Shown here piece by piece: positions 5,725 through 14,365 of a DNA stretch of 15,115 bases. Source of the stretch: Bacteroidota bacterium (GTDB taxonomy: Bacteria > Bacteroidota > Bacteroidia > CAMBQF01); contig JAIXUZ010000005.1 in the NCBI GenBank assembly GCA_027483285.1, positions 1 to 15,115 of the forward strand, written 5' to 3'. The translations under genes were made by a program, and so were the position numbers. The number at the start of each line of letters is the position of its first letter. Within the stretch, counting starts at the first letter, position 1. The notes beneath the pieces were generated by a model. That model made no database searches. It saw only the letters and a program-made list of their open reading frames with translations, and was not told the origin of the DNA.

Positions 5725-8700
5725 TTATCGCGTAACCATTAGTTTTTGTACAGGATAGCTCTTGTTATCCATAGAGAAGCTTACAAAGTATTGTCCGCTT
5801 GATAAATCACTTAGCTGTAAAGAGTAAATATTTTGCCCTTGGGTAGGCTCTATTATTTGTTGTTTTACAACCTGGCCAAAGCCATTGTAGATACTTATTA
5901 CACCTTTATCATCGGCACCAATATCCATGCGAACATTTACAACATCGGTAGCAGGGTTAGGATAAACTGTAATTATATCATTGCTATTAGCAATACACAT
6001 GGTGGCAACTGGTTTAAATATTTCAAAGTCGCCGTTGTAATCGGTTTGCATTAAGCGGTAGTATATGTTTTTGCCGCTGATAGGAAATTCATCGTTAGCA
6101 GTATAAGTAAGCGGAGCATTGCTGTTACCGGCACCTTCAACCACTGCAATATCATTAAACACTACTAAATCTTCAGAGCGTTGAATGGTAAAGTAATCGT
6201 TGTTTTGCTCGGTAGCGGTAATCCAGTTTATGGTAACCACATCGCCATTACAGTTTGCAGTAAAGTCTAACAATTCGATAGGTAGAGGCGAGTTGCCAGA
6301 AGTAGTTCCATCGTGCAAAACCCATGGTGAGTAATTGGTTACATCATTAATTGTAACTGTATTAGTAGATGTGTTTACCGTGTTTGTTCCAAAATAATCA
6401 GGTGGATTCCATCCGCCAAGGCTATTGTTTAACGATACATCCCAACGTTGTGCTTTTAGGCCGTTTTCAGATAATAGAGTATTACCTATAAGGTCAACAT
6501 CGGCATATTTAAATGTCATGTTTGATATCGGTTTGGTAGCGTAGTTATTTGCATTAATAATCCACCAGCGGTCTAATGTTGCCATAGGTCCGTTGCCTCC
6601 ATTTTCCATATTCATATGACTAACACCACTTACCAATGGGGTATTGTTGTCTGTTGTTGGATATGTGGCTACGGTAATATTGCCTGCTGTGGTTTGAGAG
6701 CCTGCAGTAGTAATATTAAACGTAAACGGTATGGCTGTGCCCATGTCATTTCCAAAGGGGAATACATAAGCACCTGTGCTGTTACCAATATTCCATTGCA
6801 GTTTAGAGTTGCCATTACCAGTCTCGCTTTTTATGTAGCTATTGCCGGTTATAGCACTTGCCGATGGGTTATCAATTATTAGTGTGTAGCTATTTAGGTC
6901 TATTACGCTATTCAACACAAGTGCAGAAACTGTAATATTGGTGTTTAGTTTTGCTACAAGTGCATCTGCATTATAAACGGTAAGTTTTCCAAGTTTTGTA
7001 GAGCCTATTTCCATTTCAAATGTGCTTGAACTTAATGTTAAATCATTGCCAAGCTGAAAGTTATGTAAAGCGCTAAATGTTTTAGTGCCAGCGCCCGATT
7101 CTATCTCAACCGCTTCGTCTCCATTACCATCTTGTAATATAATGCTGCCACCTGTTAGGTTAAGAGTTGATGTGCCCGCAATATCAAATATAGCGTTGCT
7201 GTTGCTACTAATAATATTCATATTAAGTGTTATTATACCAGCTGTTTGTATTAGAGAACCGTTACCGGTACTAATATACGCTCCGCCTACTTCTGCCGTG
7301 CCGCCATTAATACGTACAGTAGAACCTGTATTGGTAATATTGCCTGCAACAGCAAGTCTGCCTTGTGTTACACGCACGCGGCCACCTGAATTTGTTAGCA
7401 GGTTATGTGCCGTAGTGCTGCCAATACTAATAGCCCCATTTGTAATACGCAATAGGCCATTGTTGGTAACGCTTGCGCCAGTTGATAAATTCGCGTCATT
7501 AGTTACATCAATTCCAGATTTATTGCTGATAGCAACTGCATTTGTAACATTGCCACCACCTGCATTTTGCGTATATACGCCATTATTAAGTGTTAGGTTG
7601 TTAGCCATATTAACATCAACATTGGCTTTTAGTATAGATGTGGTATCTGTTCCTTTATCAAGTGTAAGGTTGTAAAACTGTTGAACATCTGAGCCAACAA
7701 TAGAATCGGTAGAGGCGCCTTTAAAGGTAACAGTGCTGCTATTGGCGGTAAATGTTCCGTTGTTGTTCCAGGTGCCCCAAATGGTAAGTGCTGCGTTGCC
7801 ATTTATTGTTAAACCGCCGCCCGATAGTATTTGCAGGTTTTTAGTAACGGCGTTTGTGCCTTGTGCATTATCAATAATAGGGTTGCGGCCTGTTACAGTA
7901 ACAGATGGTATTAAAGCTGTTGTAGTAGAGGTTGGTATACCAGTACCATTTATACACCAGTTTAAGCCTGTAAACCAGTTGGTGCTTTGGCTACCATTCC
8001 AAACATTAGGTGGATTTACCCTTACGGTTACGTTTTGGGTAGTAGAGCAACCGTTTTTAGCAGTTACATAGCTATATACAACATCAATAGGCGATGTGGT
8101 AGTATTAATTAACGTTTCGTTAGGGTTTGCAGACTGTGGTGTAGTAACTGCCGCGTTGCTTATACCGGCAACGGCAGCCCTGGTCCAGCTGTAGGTAACT
8201 CCAACTGTTGCGCTGGTAGGCGTATAAGTAAATGCCGTGTTGCTGCAAATAGCTGGTGGGGTAAGAGTGCTGCTAAGTGCTGGCGAAGGATTAACAGTAA
8301 CACTGTTGGCCGACGAAGCAGCAGAACAACCATAGCTGTTTGTTGCCGTTGCGGTATATGATGTGTTTACCGCAGGGGTAGCTGTTGGGTTTTGCAAAGC
8401 AGAGATAAACCCGCTTGGTGATGAAGCCCAAGAGTAAGCATAGTTTGTAGAATAGCCGGTTAATGATACATTATCAATAGCCCAATACCTATCGTTTGTA
8501 GCATCGTATCTAAAACGGATGAACATGGATGGTAAGCCTACATAATCATCAAGGTTGATAACAGCATTGCTGAAGGCATTTGACGCACCTTGAGTGGTTG
8601 TGTAAGTAGCTACATCAATCCAGTTAAAACCATCTACAGAAACCTGAACTTTAGCAGCATCGCCGCTTGAAGCACCCCTGAAGTAATGGAAAAAGTCGAG

Positions 8701-11700
8701 CGCTAAACTTGCATAGCCAACAGTTGAAATGGCGGGCGAGCGCAGTGTAGTGGCCGTTGTTCCACCAGAACCTTGAAGTCTGCTATTAGTCATATAAAAC
8801 TGTGTGCCATCATTAGACTCGAAAGTTAACCCATCATAAGAGTAACCATCGGCCCTTAAAGTATACGCAGCATTAGCCGGTGTTCCACCTGTTGATGCGT
8901 TGGTGGTAACCCAGTTATTTGACAAACTGTTGAAGTCTTCCCTAAACACAGCAGACAGATAAATAGCCGCCTCTGATGTAAGGTTGATGGTTTGGCCACC
9001 GCAAATAGTAGTTGGTGCTGCTGTAGTTACCACACCACCCGAGAAGGTGTATGGGTTGATATAGATAAATGATGTAGCATTAACGGCAGGGCACCCACCA
9101 GATGCTGCTTTGCTGTTTCTTACCGCATAGCTTCCGGGTGTAGATGCTGAAATATCAATTTGACCTGTAGAGGCATTTATAAATGTTAAGCCAAAAGAAG
9201 AGCTAAACGTACCAGCAGAAGCGCCAGGGCTAAATACAGGAAGAGGGTCGGCAGCGTTTGCGTTTTGGCAGAAGGTGGTAGCACCATAGCTGAATGTAGC
9301 GCTTGGGTGTGCTGTTACTACAATGGTGCGGCTAACCGATACCGGAGAACATGCACCCAATGGGGTAATGGTATTAATAATGGTATGGGTACCTGCAGGG
9401 GTTGCTGATAAATCTATCTGGCCTGTGCTTGTGCTAACAAATACTGCGCCTGTGGTAGATGAGAAAACACCTGCAACGCCACCACCGCTAAAGGTTGGCA
9501 ACGGGTCTGCCGATGAAGAACAAAATGGGCTGCCGGTATAGTTAAAGGTAGCAACCGGCAATGTTCCAACTGAAACTACAACTGGTTCAATATCAACACA
9601 GCTGCCAACAGCACTTCTTATATAGTAAGTGCCGGTAGTTACTGATGATGGATTGCTAACAGCAGTAGTACATGCAGCATTTGTCCAATAGGTTAATGTG
9701 CCACCGCCAGTGCTGCCTGCTGTAACGCCAGCGGCTGTTAGGTTTATAGTTCCCGTGCACGATGCCTGATTGGTAATAACCAATACAGGTGTTGGCAATA
9801 AGGTAACTGTTGGGGTGGTAGATAGCTGACGGCTACAACCTGTTGTTGTGTTTGTTGCAAGTACATTAAATGTAGTAGTAGCGCTAATGCTGCCCGTAGG
9901 TAGGCTGATAGTGCCACCAGTACCTGCAACAGCAGTACCAACAAGAGCGTTGTTGGTATTGTTGCGTAACTGGTAACTAACACCCACCTGCGATGAAGCG
10001 ATTTGTATATTGCTGCTTACGCCAGAACATAATGAGGTTGGCACCGCAGTTGGTGTTAAATTAGTAGGTAATGCATTCACAGTAAGGGCAAAGCTGGTTG
10101 AAGTTGTGCATAACTGAGCATCACTAATCGATAAGGTGTAGTTGCCTGCCATAGCGGCTGTTGCAGAGCCTGATACAAATGGGTTTTCTGCGTTTGAAGT
10201 AAAGCCGTTAGGGCCGGTCCATGAGTACGTAAAAGGACTCATACCACCTTCGCGGTTTGAATAAACAGTCAGCGGAGAACCTTCGCAAACAGTATTGCCG
10301 CCAACGCCTGCACTTGGTGTAACAGTAAATGGGCTTGGAGATAGGGTGCCGAATGATATATCATCTAAACCAAAGTCGTTACCACCTAAAGCGGTTTCAA
10401 CGTCTAGAATAGAAATTTCAGCGGTTGTTTCAGCTGGGCCCGATGTCCACGAGCCGTAAAAACGCACCCAGTTAAATGGGCCGGCATTGCTGGTTGGGCC
10501 TGCGCCCGGCGATGCAATTGTTCCTACCTGAACATCATTTACGGCAAAGCGTAATTTAGCAAATGGAGGAACGTTGTTAACGCTCATTGTCCAGGCTGAG
10601 AAGTAATAGGTTGTATTGGGTTGTACGGTAACTGTTTGTTGCCAAACAACCGGTGGTATTGGCGCGCCGCTACCGTTAATAATCATAAAATTGCCGGTGC
10701 CGGTAGTGTGGTCTGTACCAAAGAAATTGTTATGGTATAAGTTAGCGTTTGTGCCTACAGAGTAATACCCCTCAGGATACAAGTTAAAAGCAGATTGGTA
10801 ATAGTAAGGAGAAGTAAACCCTGTGTTACCGGCAGAGAAGTTACCATTAGTAACCAACTCGGTAGCTACGTTAACAGAACTAGTGCCTACACAGCCGCTA
10901 GAGTTTGTAACAGTAACAGTATAGGTGCCTGCTTCGTCGGCATCGTAAACCTGGCTAAACGCACCGGTGTTCCATAGGTATGTTTGGCCTGCGGGGCTGG
11001 CGGTAAGCCTTACAATACCTCCACCGGGGGTACAGTAGTTTGCATTGATAGAAACAACAGGCAGTGCAACAATAGTTACGCTTGTAGTTGTGCTAAATGC
11101 CGCACATCCACCCGATACCGCCACAGTATAAGTTACGGTATAGGTACCAGGTGTGCTGCTGGTAGGTGTAATTGTGCCAGTAGAAGCATTAATTGTTAAG
11201 CCTGTTGGTGTGGCAGAATAGGTGCCACCTGCTGTACCTGTGCTGGTTACCGCAGCTGTTGTTGTATTAACACAAAATGGAGTGCCTGTATATGCAATAG
11301 TTGCTGCTGGCACGGCTGTAATAGTTATAGGGCTTGTTGCTATAACAACACATCCACCTACAGTTACCGTATTGGTTACGGTGTATGTGCCTACTGTGCT
11401 GTTTGTTAAGTTAATTTGGCCTGTGGTTGCACTAACAAAAGATAAGCCTGCTGTTGAGGTAAATACGCCTGCTGCTCCACCACCGCTAAAGGTTGGTAAT
11501 GGGTTGCTGCCGTTTTTACAAATAGGGCTTTGGGTATAGCTGAATGTAGCAACCGGAACAGCATTAATAGTTACGCTTGTGGTTGTGCTAAATGCCGCAC
11601 ATCCACCCGATGCCGCAACAGTATAAGTTACGGTATAGGTACCAGGTGTGCTGCTTGTAGGAGTAATTGCACCAGTAGAAGCATTAATTGTTAAGCCTGC

Positions 11701-14019
11701 GGTAGATGAGTATGTTCCACCTGCTGTGCCTGTGCGGGTTACTGCGCCTGTAGCTGTAGTAGCACAAAATGGTGCGCCTGTATATGTAATAGTTGCAGAT
11801 GGGGCTGCATTAATAGTAACACTAGCTGTAGTTGTAAATGCCGCGCAACCACCCGATGCCGCCACAGTATAGGTTACGGTATAGGTACCCGCAGTGCTGC
11901 TGGTAGGGGTAATAGCTCCTGTAGAAGCATTAATTGTTAAGCCTGCGGTAGATGAGTATGTACCACCTGCTGTGCCTGTGCGGGTTACAGCACCTGTTGC
12001 TGTAGTAGTACAAAACGGTGTACCGGCATAGGTAATGGTAGCCGTTGGGGGAGTAGTAATAGTAATAGGGCTTGTAGCTGTTACCGCCGCGCAACCACCT
12101 GTTGCAGCTACAGTATTAGTTACCGTATAGGTACCTGCTGTGCTGGTTGTTAAGTTAACCTGGCCTGTAGTAGCACTAACAAAAAGTAAACCTGCGGTTG
12201 AGGTAAACGTACCTGCTACGCCATTTAAGGTTGGTAGCGGGTTGCTGGCATTTTTACAAATTGGGGTTGCATAGCTAAAAGTAGCTACAGGCAATGGAGT
12301 TATTGTTACAGTTACCGGTTCAATATCAACGCAACCAGCGGCTGTAGTACTTCTAATATAGTATATACCGGCTGTTGTAACTGCCGATGGGTTTGATAAA
12401 GATATTGTTCCAAGAGAGTTAGTCCAGTATGACAATGTACCTGAACCGGTGCTACCTGCTGTTACAGCAGCAGCTGTTAAGTTAACACCTGCTGAGTTGC
12501 TACAAACCGCGGCAGGGTTAGTAATAGTAAGCACCGGGTTTGTGTTAAATGTAATTACAACATCATCTGTTGAAGGGGTACAGCCTGATGTTGAGATTGT
12601 CCAACGTAGAGTATAAGTTGAACCTAAAGTTCCGTTAAAAGTAGAGTTAAAGCTTGATGGATTAACAAATGAGCCGCCTGTGCCTGATACAATAGACCAT
12701 GCACCTGTGCCCGATGTTGGGTTGTTAGCGCCTAATGTTAAAGCTGTTGCTCCGCATGTTGCTAAACCTGTTTGGTCGGGTCCTGCGTTAGCTGTTGTTG
12801 GCAATGCAGGTGCAGATACTGCAATGGTAAAAGTAGTAGTTGCAGGGAAGCCCGTAGCTGTTGCATTAAAGTCGTATACACGAACATAGTATGTTGTACC
12901 TGATGCTAAGTTATAGGTAGGTGTTTCGTTAATGTTATCGCTACCAGCGTTTACACAGCTTCCGCCTGAGTTTGGAGTTACCACTGTACCGCCGCAAGCG
13001 TTGTATAATTGAACCACAGCGTTAAAGTTATTGCTAGGGTCAACAGTAATAGTATGGTTGCCGCTGCATGTAGTGGTAAATGAGTACCATACATCATAAG
13101 CATCAGCACCTGTGCAAGCCGCTAGGCTGCTTGTTGCTTGATTAATATCGCCTGTAACAGCGCTTCCTCCTAAGGTTAGGGCTGTAGCAGCCGAACAATT
13201 ATCATTTGTAGGGGTTGGTATAGTTACAATAACTAAACCCGCAGCACCAGAACCACCTGCACGGTCGGTGCCGCTTCTGGCTTTACCGCCAGAGCCACCA
13301 CCGCCATAGTTGGCACCAGCTGCGCCAGGTGTTGAATTAGCCACACCGTTAGCACCATTGCCACCGTTTAGTGTGTTGCCAGTACCACCTACCCCTGCAG
13401 CTGCATTACCGCCAACACCAGTAGAACCTGCACCGCCACCACCTGCACCGCCAAGTATATTGTTGTTGAAGTTACCTGCTGCTGCATTGCCCCCTGCATT
13501 CCTTAAGGTACCAATACTGGCCGCAGTAGTACCTGTGCCACCGGCACCATTAGAATTATCAGAAGTAGCTGGTGCTCCACCATTACCACCTTCGGCAAAG
13601 ATGGTAGAGGTACTCCCAAACCACGATGGGTTACCTTTGTTGGTAGTTGCCGAACTGTTTGTAGTAGCTGTTTTAATACCACCCACTGTTACAGTATAGG
13701 TAGTACCCGGTGTTACGGTTACTGTGCTTCTTACATAAGCGCCGCCGCCACCACCACCGCCTGCTGCAGGGTCACCAGTAGCACCGCCACCGGCACCGCC
13801 GCCGCCCCAGCACTCAACAACAAGTTGAGTTACACCTGCGGGTACTGTATAAGTACCTGTTGATGTAAAGGTTTGCGATGTTTGCCCAAATGCTTGGACA
13901 ATAAATAACACAAGTAGTGCCGTAATAAACCTTGTTAGGGGTGTATTAACGGTTTTGCTTTGTTTGGTTTTTACAGGTTGGTTGTCTGTAAAATTAACAC
14001 CTTGTAAAGGAGTTTTCAT
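5725..14019 (-). CDS. Giant modular T9SS-secreted surface protein (probable adhesin)
   Basis: The 2764-residue product starts with a long n-region and a hydrophobic segment (31-44, ITALLVLFIVQAF), with cleavage likely after AFG45. A glycine-rich domain follows (about 47-267, TYTVPAGVTQLVVECWGGGG and many GGGG tracts), then a PPC-like domain (270-402, NDNCSAATALTL) and two PKD/Ig-like units (403-576). Next are five 82-residue Ig-like repeats (577-986), a lectin-like module (about 1054-1223, VTNGNFS...LDDISFG), more Ig-like units including two of 84 residues (1488-1655), and a MAM-like module (about 1693-1855, FREDFNS...AIDNVSLTG). A strand-rich, N/T-rich region resembling a filamentous beta-helix spans 2004-2575. 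FNIII-like LPIELLDFTA (from about 2580) and a T9SS type A tail (about 2683-2764, VYPNPATDVVNV ending LMVTR) close it. No catalytic motif is seen, so adhesion or gliding is inferred. A stop codon lies in frame just upstream, so ATG 14019 is the only ATG start. Confidence 0.9.
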   Translation of the reverse strand: MKTPLQGVNFTDNQPVKTKQSKTVNTPLTRFITALLVLFIVQAFGQTSQTFTSTGTYTVPAGVTQLVVECWGGGGAGGGATGDPAAGGGGGGGAYVRSTVTVTPGTTYTVTVGGIKTATTNSSATTNKGNPSWFGSTSTIFAEGGNGGAPATSDNSNGAGGTGTTAASIGTLRNAGGNAAAGNFNNNILGGAGGGGAGSTGVGGNAAAGVGGTGNTLNGGNGANGVANSTPGAAGANYGGGGSGGKARSGTDRAGGSGAAGLVIVTIPTPTNDNCSAATALTLGGSAVTGDINQATSSLAACTGADAYDVWYSFTTTCSGNHTITVDPSNNFNAVVQLYNACGGTVVTPNSGGSCVNAGSDNINETPTYNLASGTTYYVRVYDFNATATGFPATTTFTIAVSAPALPTTANAGPDQTGLATCGATALTLGANNPTSGTGAWSIVSGTGGSFVNPSSFNSTFNGTLGSTYTLRWTISTSGCTPSTDDVVITFNTNPVLTITNPAAVCSNSAGVNLTAAAVTAGSTGSGTLSYWTNSLGTISLSNPSAVTTAGIYYIRSTTAAGCVDIEPVTVTITPLPVATFSYATPICKNASNPLPTLNGVAGTFTSTAGLLFVSATTGQVNLTTSTAGTYTVTNTVAATGGCAAVTATSPITITTPPTATITYAGTPFCTTTATGAVTRTGTAGGTYSSTAGLTINASTGAITPTSSTAGTYTVTYTVAASGGCAAFTTTASVTINAAPSATITYTGAPFCATTATGAVTRTGTAGGTYSSTAGLTINASTGAITPTSSTPGTYTVTYTVAASGGCAAFSTTTSVTINAVPVATFSYTQSPICKNGSNPLPTFSGGGAAGVFTSTAGLSFVSATTGQINLTNSTVGTYTVTNTVTVGGCVVIATSPITITAVPAATIAYTGTPFCVNTTTAAVTSTGTAGGTYSATPTGLTINASTGTITPTSSTPGTYTVTYTVAVSGGCAAFSTTTSVTIVALPVVSINANYCTPGGGIVRLTASPAGQTYLWNTGAFSQVYDADEAGTYTVTVTNSSGCVGTSSVNVATELVTNGNFSAGNTGFTSPYYYQSAFNLYPEGYYSVGTNANLYHNNFFGTDHTTGTGNFMIINGSGAPIPPVVWQQTVTVQPNTTYYFSAWTMSVNNVPPFAKLRFAVNDVQVGTIASPGAGPTSNAGPFNWVRFYGSWTSGPAETTAEISILDVETALGGNDFGLDDISFGTLSPSPFTVTPSAGVGGNTVCEGSPLTVYSNREGGMSPFTYSWTGPNGFTSNAENPFVSGSATAAMAGNYTLSISDAQLCTTSTSFALTVNALPTNLTPTAVPTSLCSGVSSNIQIASSQVGVSYQLRNNTNNALVGTAVAGTGGTISLPTGSISATTTFNVLATNTTTGCSRQLSTTPTVTLLPTPVLVITNQASCTGTINLTAAGVTAGSTGGGTLTYWTNAACTTAVSNPSSVTTGTYYIRSAVGSCVDIEPVVVSVGTLPVATFNYTGSPFCSSSADPLPTFSGGGVAGVFSSTTGAVFVSTSTGQIDLSATPAGTHTIINTITPLGACSPVSVSRTIVVTAHPSATFSYGATTFCQNANAADPLPVFSPGASAGTFSSSFGLTFINASTGQIDISASTPGSYAVRNSKAASGGCPAVNATSFIYINPYTFSGGVVTTAAPTTICGGQTINLTSEAAIYLSAVFREDFNSLSNNWVTTNASTGGTPANAAYTLRADGYSYDGLTFESNDGTQFYMTNSRLQGSGGTTATTLRSPAISTVGYASLALDFFHYFRGASSGDAAKVQVSVDGFNWIDVATYTTTQGASNAFSNAVINLDDYVGLPSMFIRFRYDATNDRYWAIDNVSLTGYSTNYAYSWASSPSGFISALQNPTATPAVNTSYTATATNSYGCSAASSANSVTVNPSPALSSTLTPPAICSNTAFTYTPTSATVGVTYSWTRAAVAGISNAAVTTPQSANPNETLINTTTSPIDVVYSYVTAKNGCSTTQNVTVRVNPPNVWNGSQSTNWFTGLNWCINGTGIPTSTTTALIPSVTVTGRNPIIDNAQGTNAVTKNLQILSGGGLTINGNAALTIWGTWNNNGTFTANSSTVTFKGASTDSIVGSDVQQFYNLTLDKGTDTTSILKANVDVNMANNLTLNNGVYTQNAGGGNVTNAVAISNKSGIDVTNDANLSTGASVTNNGLLRITNGAISIGSTTAHNLLTNSGGRVRVTQGRLAVAGNITNTGSTVRINGGTAEVGGAYISTGNGSLIQTAGIITLNMNIISSNSNAIFDIAGTSTLNLTGGSIILQDGNGDEAVEIESGAGTKTFSALHNFQLGNDLTLSSSTFEMEIGSTKLGKLTVYNADALVAKLNTNITVSALVLNSVIDLNSYTLIIDNPSASAITGNSYIKSETGNGNSKLQWNIGNSTGAYVFPFGNDMGTAIPFTFNITTAGSQTTAGNITVATYPTTDNNTPLVSGVSHMNMENGGNGPMATLDRWWIINANNYATKPISNMTFKYADVDLIGNTLLSENGLKAQRWDVSLNNSLGGWNPPDYFGTNTVNTSTNTVTINDVTNYSPWVLHDGTTSGNSPLPIELLDFTANCNGDVVTINWITATEQNNDYFTIQRSEDLVVFNDIAVVEGAGNSNAPLTYTANDEFPISGKNIYYRLMQTDYNGDFEIFKPVATMCIANSNDIITVYPNPATDVVNVRMDIGADDKGVISIYNGFGQVVKQQIIEPTQGQNIYSLQLSDLSSGQYFVSFSMDNKSYPVQKLMVTR
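11062..12291 (-). repeat. Five tandem 246-bp repeats encoding 82-residue Ig-like units
   Basis: The array spans 1230 bases, exactly five times 246. Landmark: the minus-strand complement of TTAAGCCTGC (start 11691) recurs at 11937, 246 bases on, and related sequence at 11196 is 495 bases away. Two flavours alternate: a VATFSY...LPTFSGG type (units 1 and 4) and an ATITYTG...GTAGGTYSSTAG type (units 2, 3 and 5). Units 2 and 3 are nearly identical in protein (SSTAGLTINASTGAITPTSS in both) and close to identical in DNA over long runs, pointing to recent duplication or gene conversion. The array is a likely hotspot for length variation and for assembly errors. Confidence 0.9.
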
Positions 14020-14021
14020 AG

Positions 14022-14049
14022 CGCATTAATGTTGGTGGTTATTAATGCG
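14022..14049 (-). promoter_or_regulatory. Hairpin directly upstream of the giant gene's start codon
   Basis: On the minus strand CGCATTAAT and ATTAATGCG form a perfect 9-bp stem around a 10-base loop (AACCACCAAC), two bases before the ATG at 14019. It could be a translational control hairpin or a regulator-binding dyad. Confidence 0.6.
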
Positions 14050-14060
14050 ACAAAGATTTA

Positions 14061-14066
14061 CCTCCT
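14061..14066 (-). promoter_or_regulatory. Perfect but distant Shine-Dalgarno AGGAGG
   Basis: AGGAGG on the minus strand ends 41 bases before the ATG at 14019. Excluding the 28-base hairpin between them leaves 13 bases, close to a workable distance. AGGAGGTAAATCTTTG also contains a near -7 promoter box (AATCTTTG, one mismatch to TAnnTTTG), so the same bases could belong to a promoter instead. Confidence 0.35.
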
Positions 14067-14069
14067 GCT

Positions 14070-14309
14070 TCTATTAATAAATTCGCTATCAGTTAAAATC
14101 TTACATAGTAATTTATAGGCATGTTATAGTATGGGTGTAATTTAGCCTCAATTTCTACATTTCTTTATTTACAATGGTTTTGGCTTTCTTATGCTGATTG
14201 AAAAAAAATATAGCAGCCCGTTTTTTTAATGATATAAAAGCAAGTGTTTGCACGTTTTTACTTGAAAATTGTATTAAAGCCGCCTATGGCTTACCTGCCT
14301 GTTTGTGAG
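14070..14309. other. Non-coding upstream region of the giant gene
   Basis: No credible gene is present on either strand. The segment is A+T-rich and must contain the giant gene's promoter if that is not at 14050-14066. I see no perfect TAnnTTTG box, repeat or RNA gene in it. Confidence 0.5.
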
Positions 14310-14355
14310 AAAAAACATAAAACAGGGTATTTGAATAGTTTTTATAATACCTGTT
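14310..14355 (-). terminator. Intrinsic terminator of the serine hydrolase gene
   Basis: On the minus strand AACAGGTATT (14355-14346) pairs with AATACCCTGTT (14331-14321) with one bulged base. TTATGTTTTTTCT follows. It begins 10 bases beyond the stop codon. Confidence 0.65.
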
Positions 14356-14365
14356 TATTAATATT

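Noticed and set aside
7085..7675. 196-residue open frame on the + strand
   Set aside because: It is antisense to the giant gene; V/L/P-rich composition is the complement of repeated Asn/Thr/Gly codons, with no domain or start signal.
9323..11872. Several + strand frames of 70-105 residues
   Set aside because: All mirror the Ig-like repeats on the opposite strand and repeat with the same period, so they are shadows.
13310..13699. 129-residue Pro/Ala-rich frame on the + strand
   Set aside because: It is the reverse complement of the glycine-rich domain (GGC/GGT read as GCC/ACC), not a gene.
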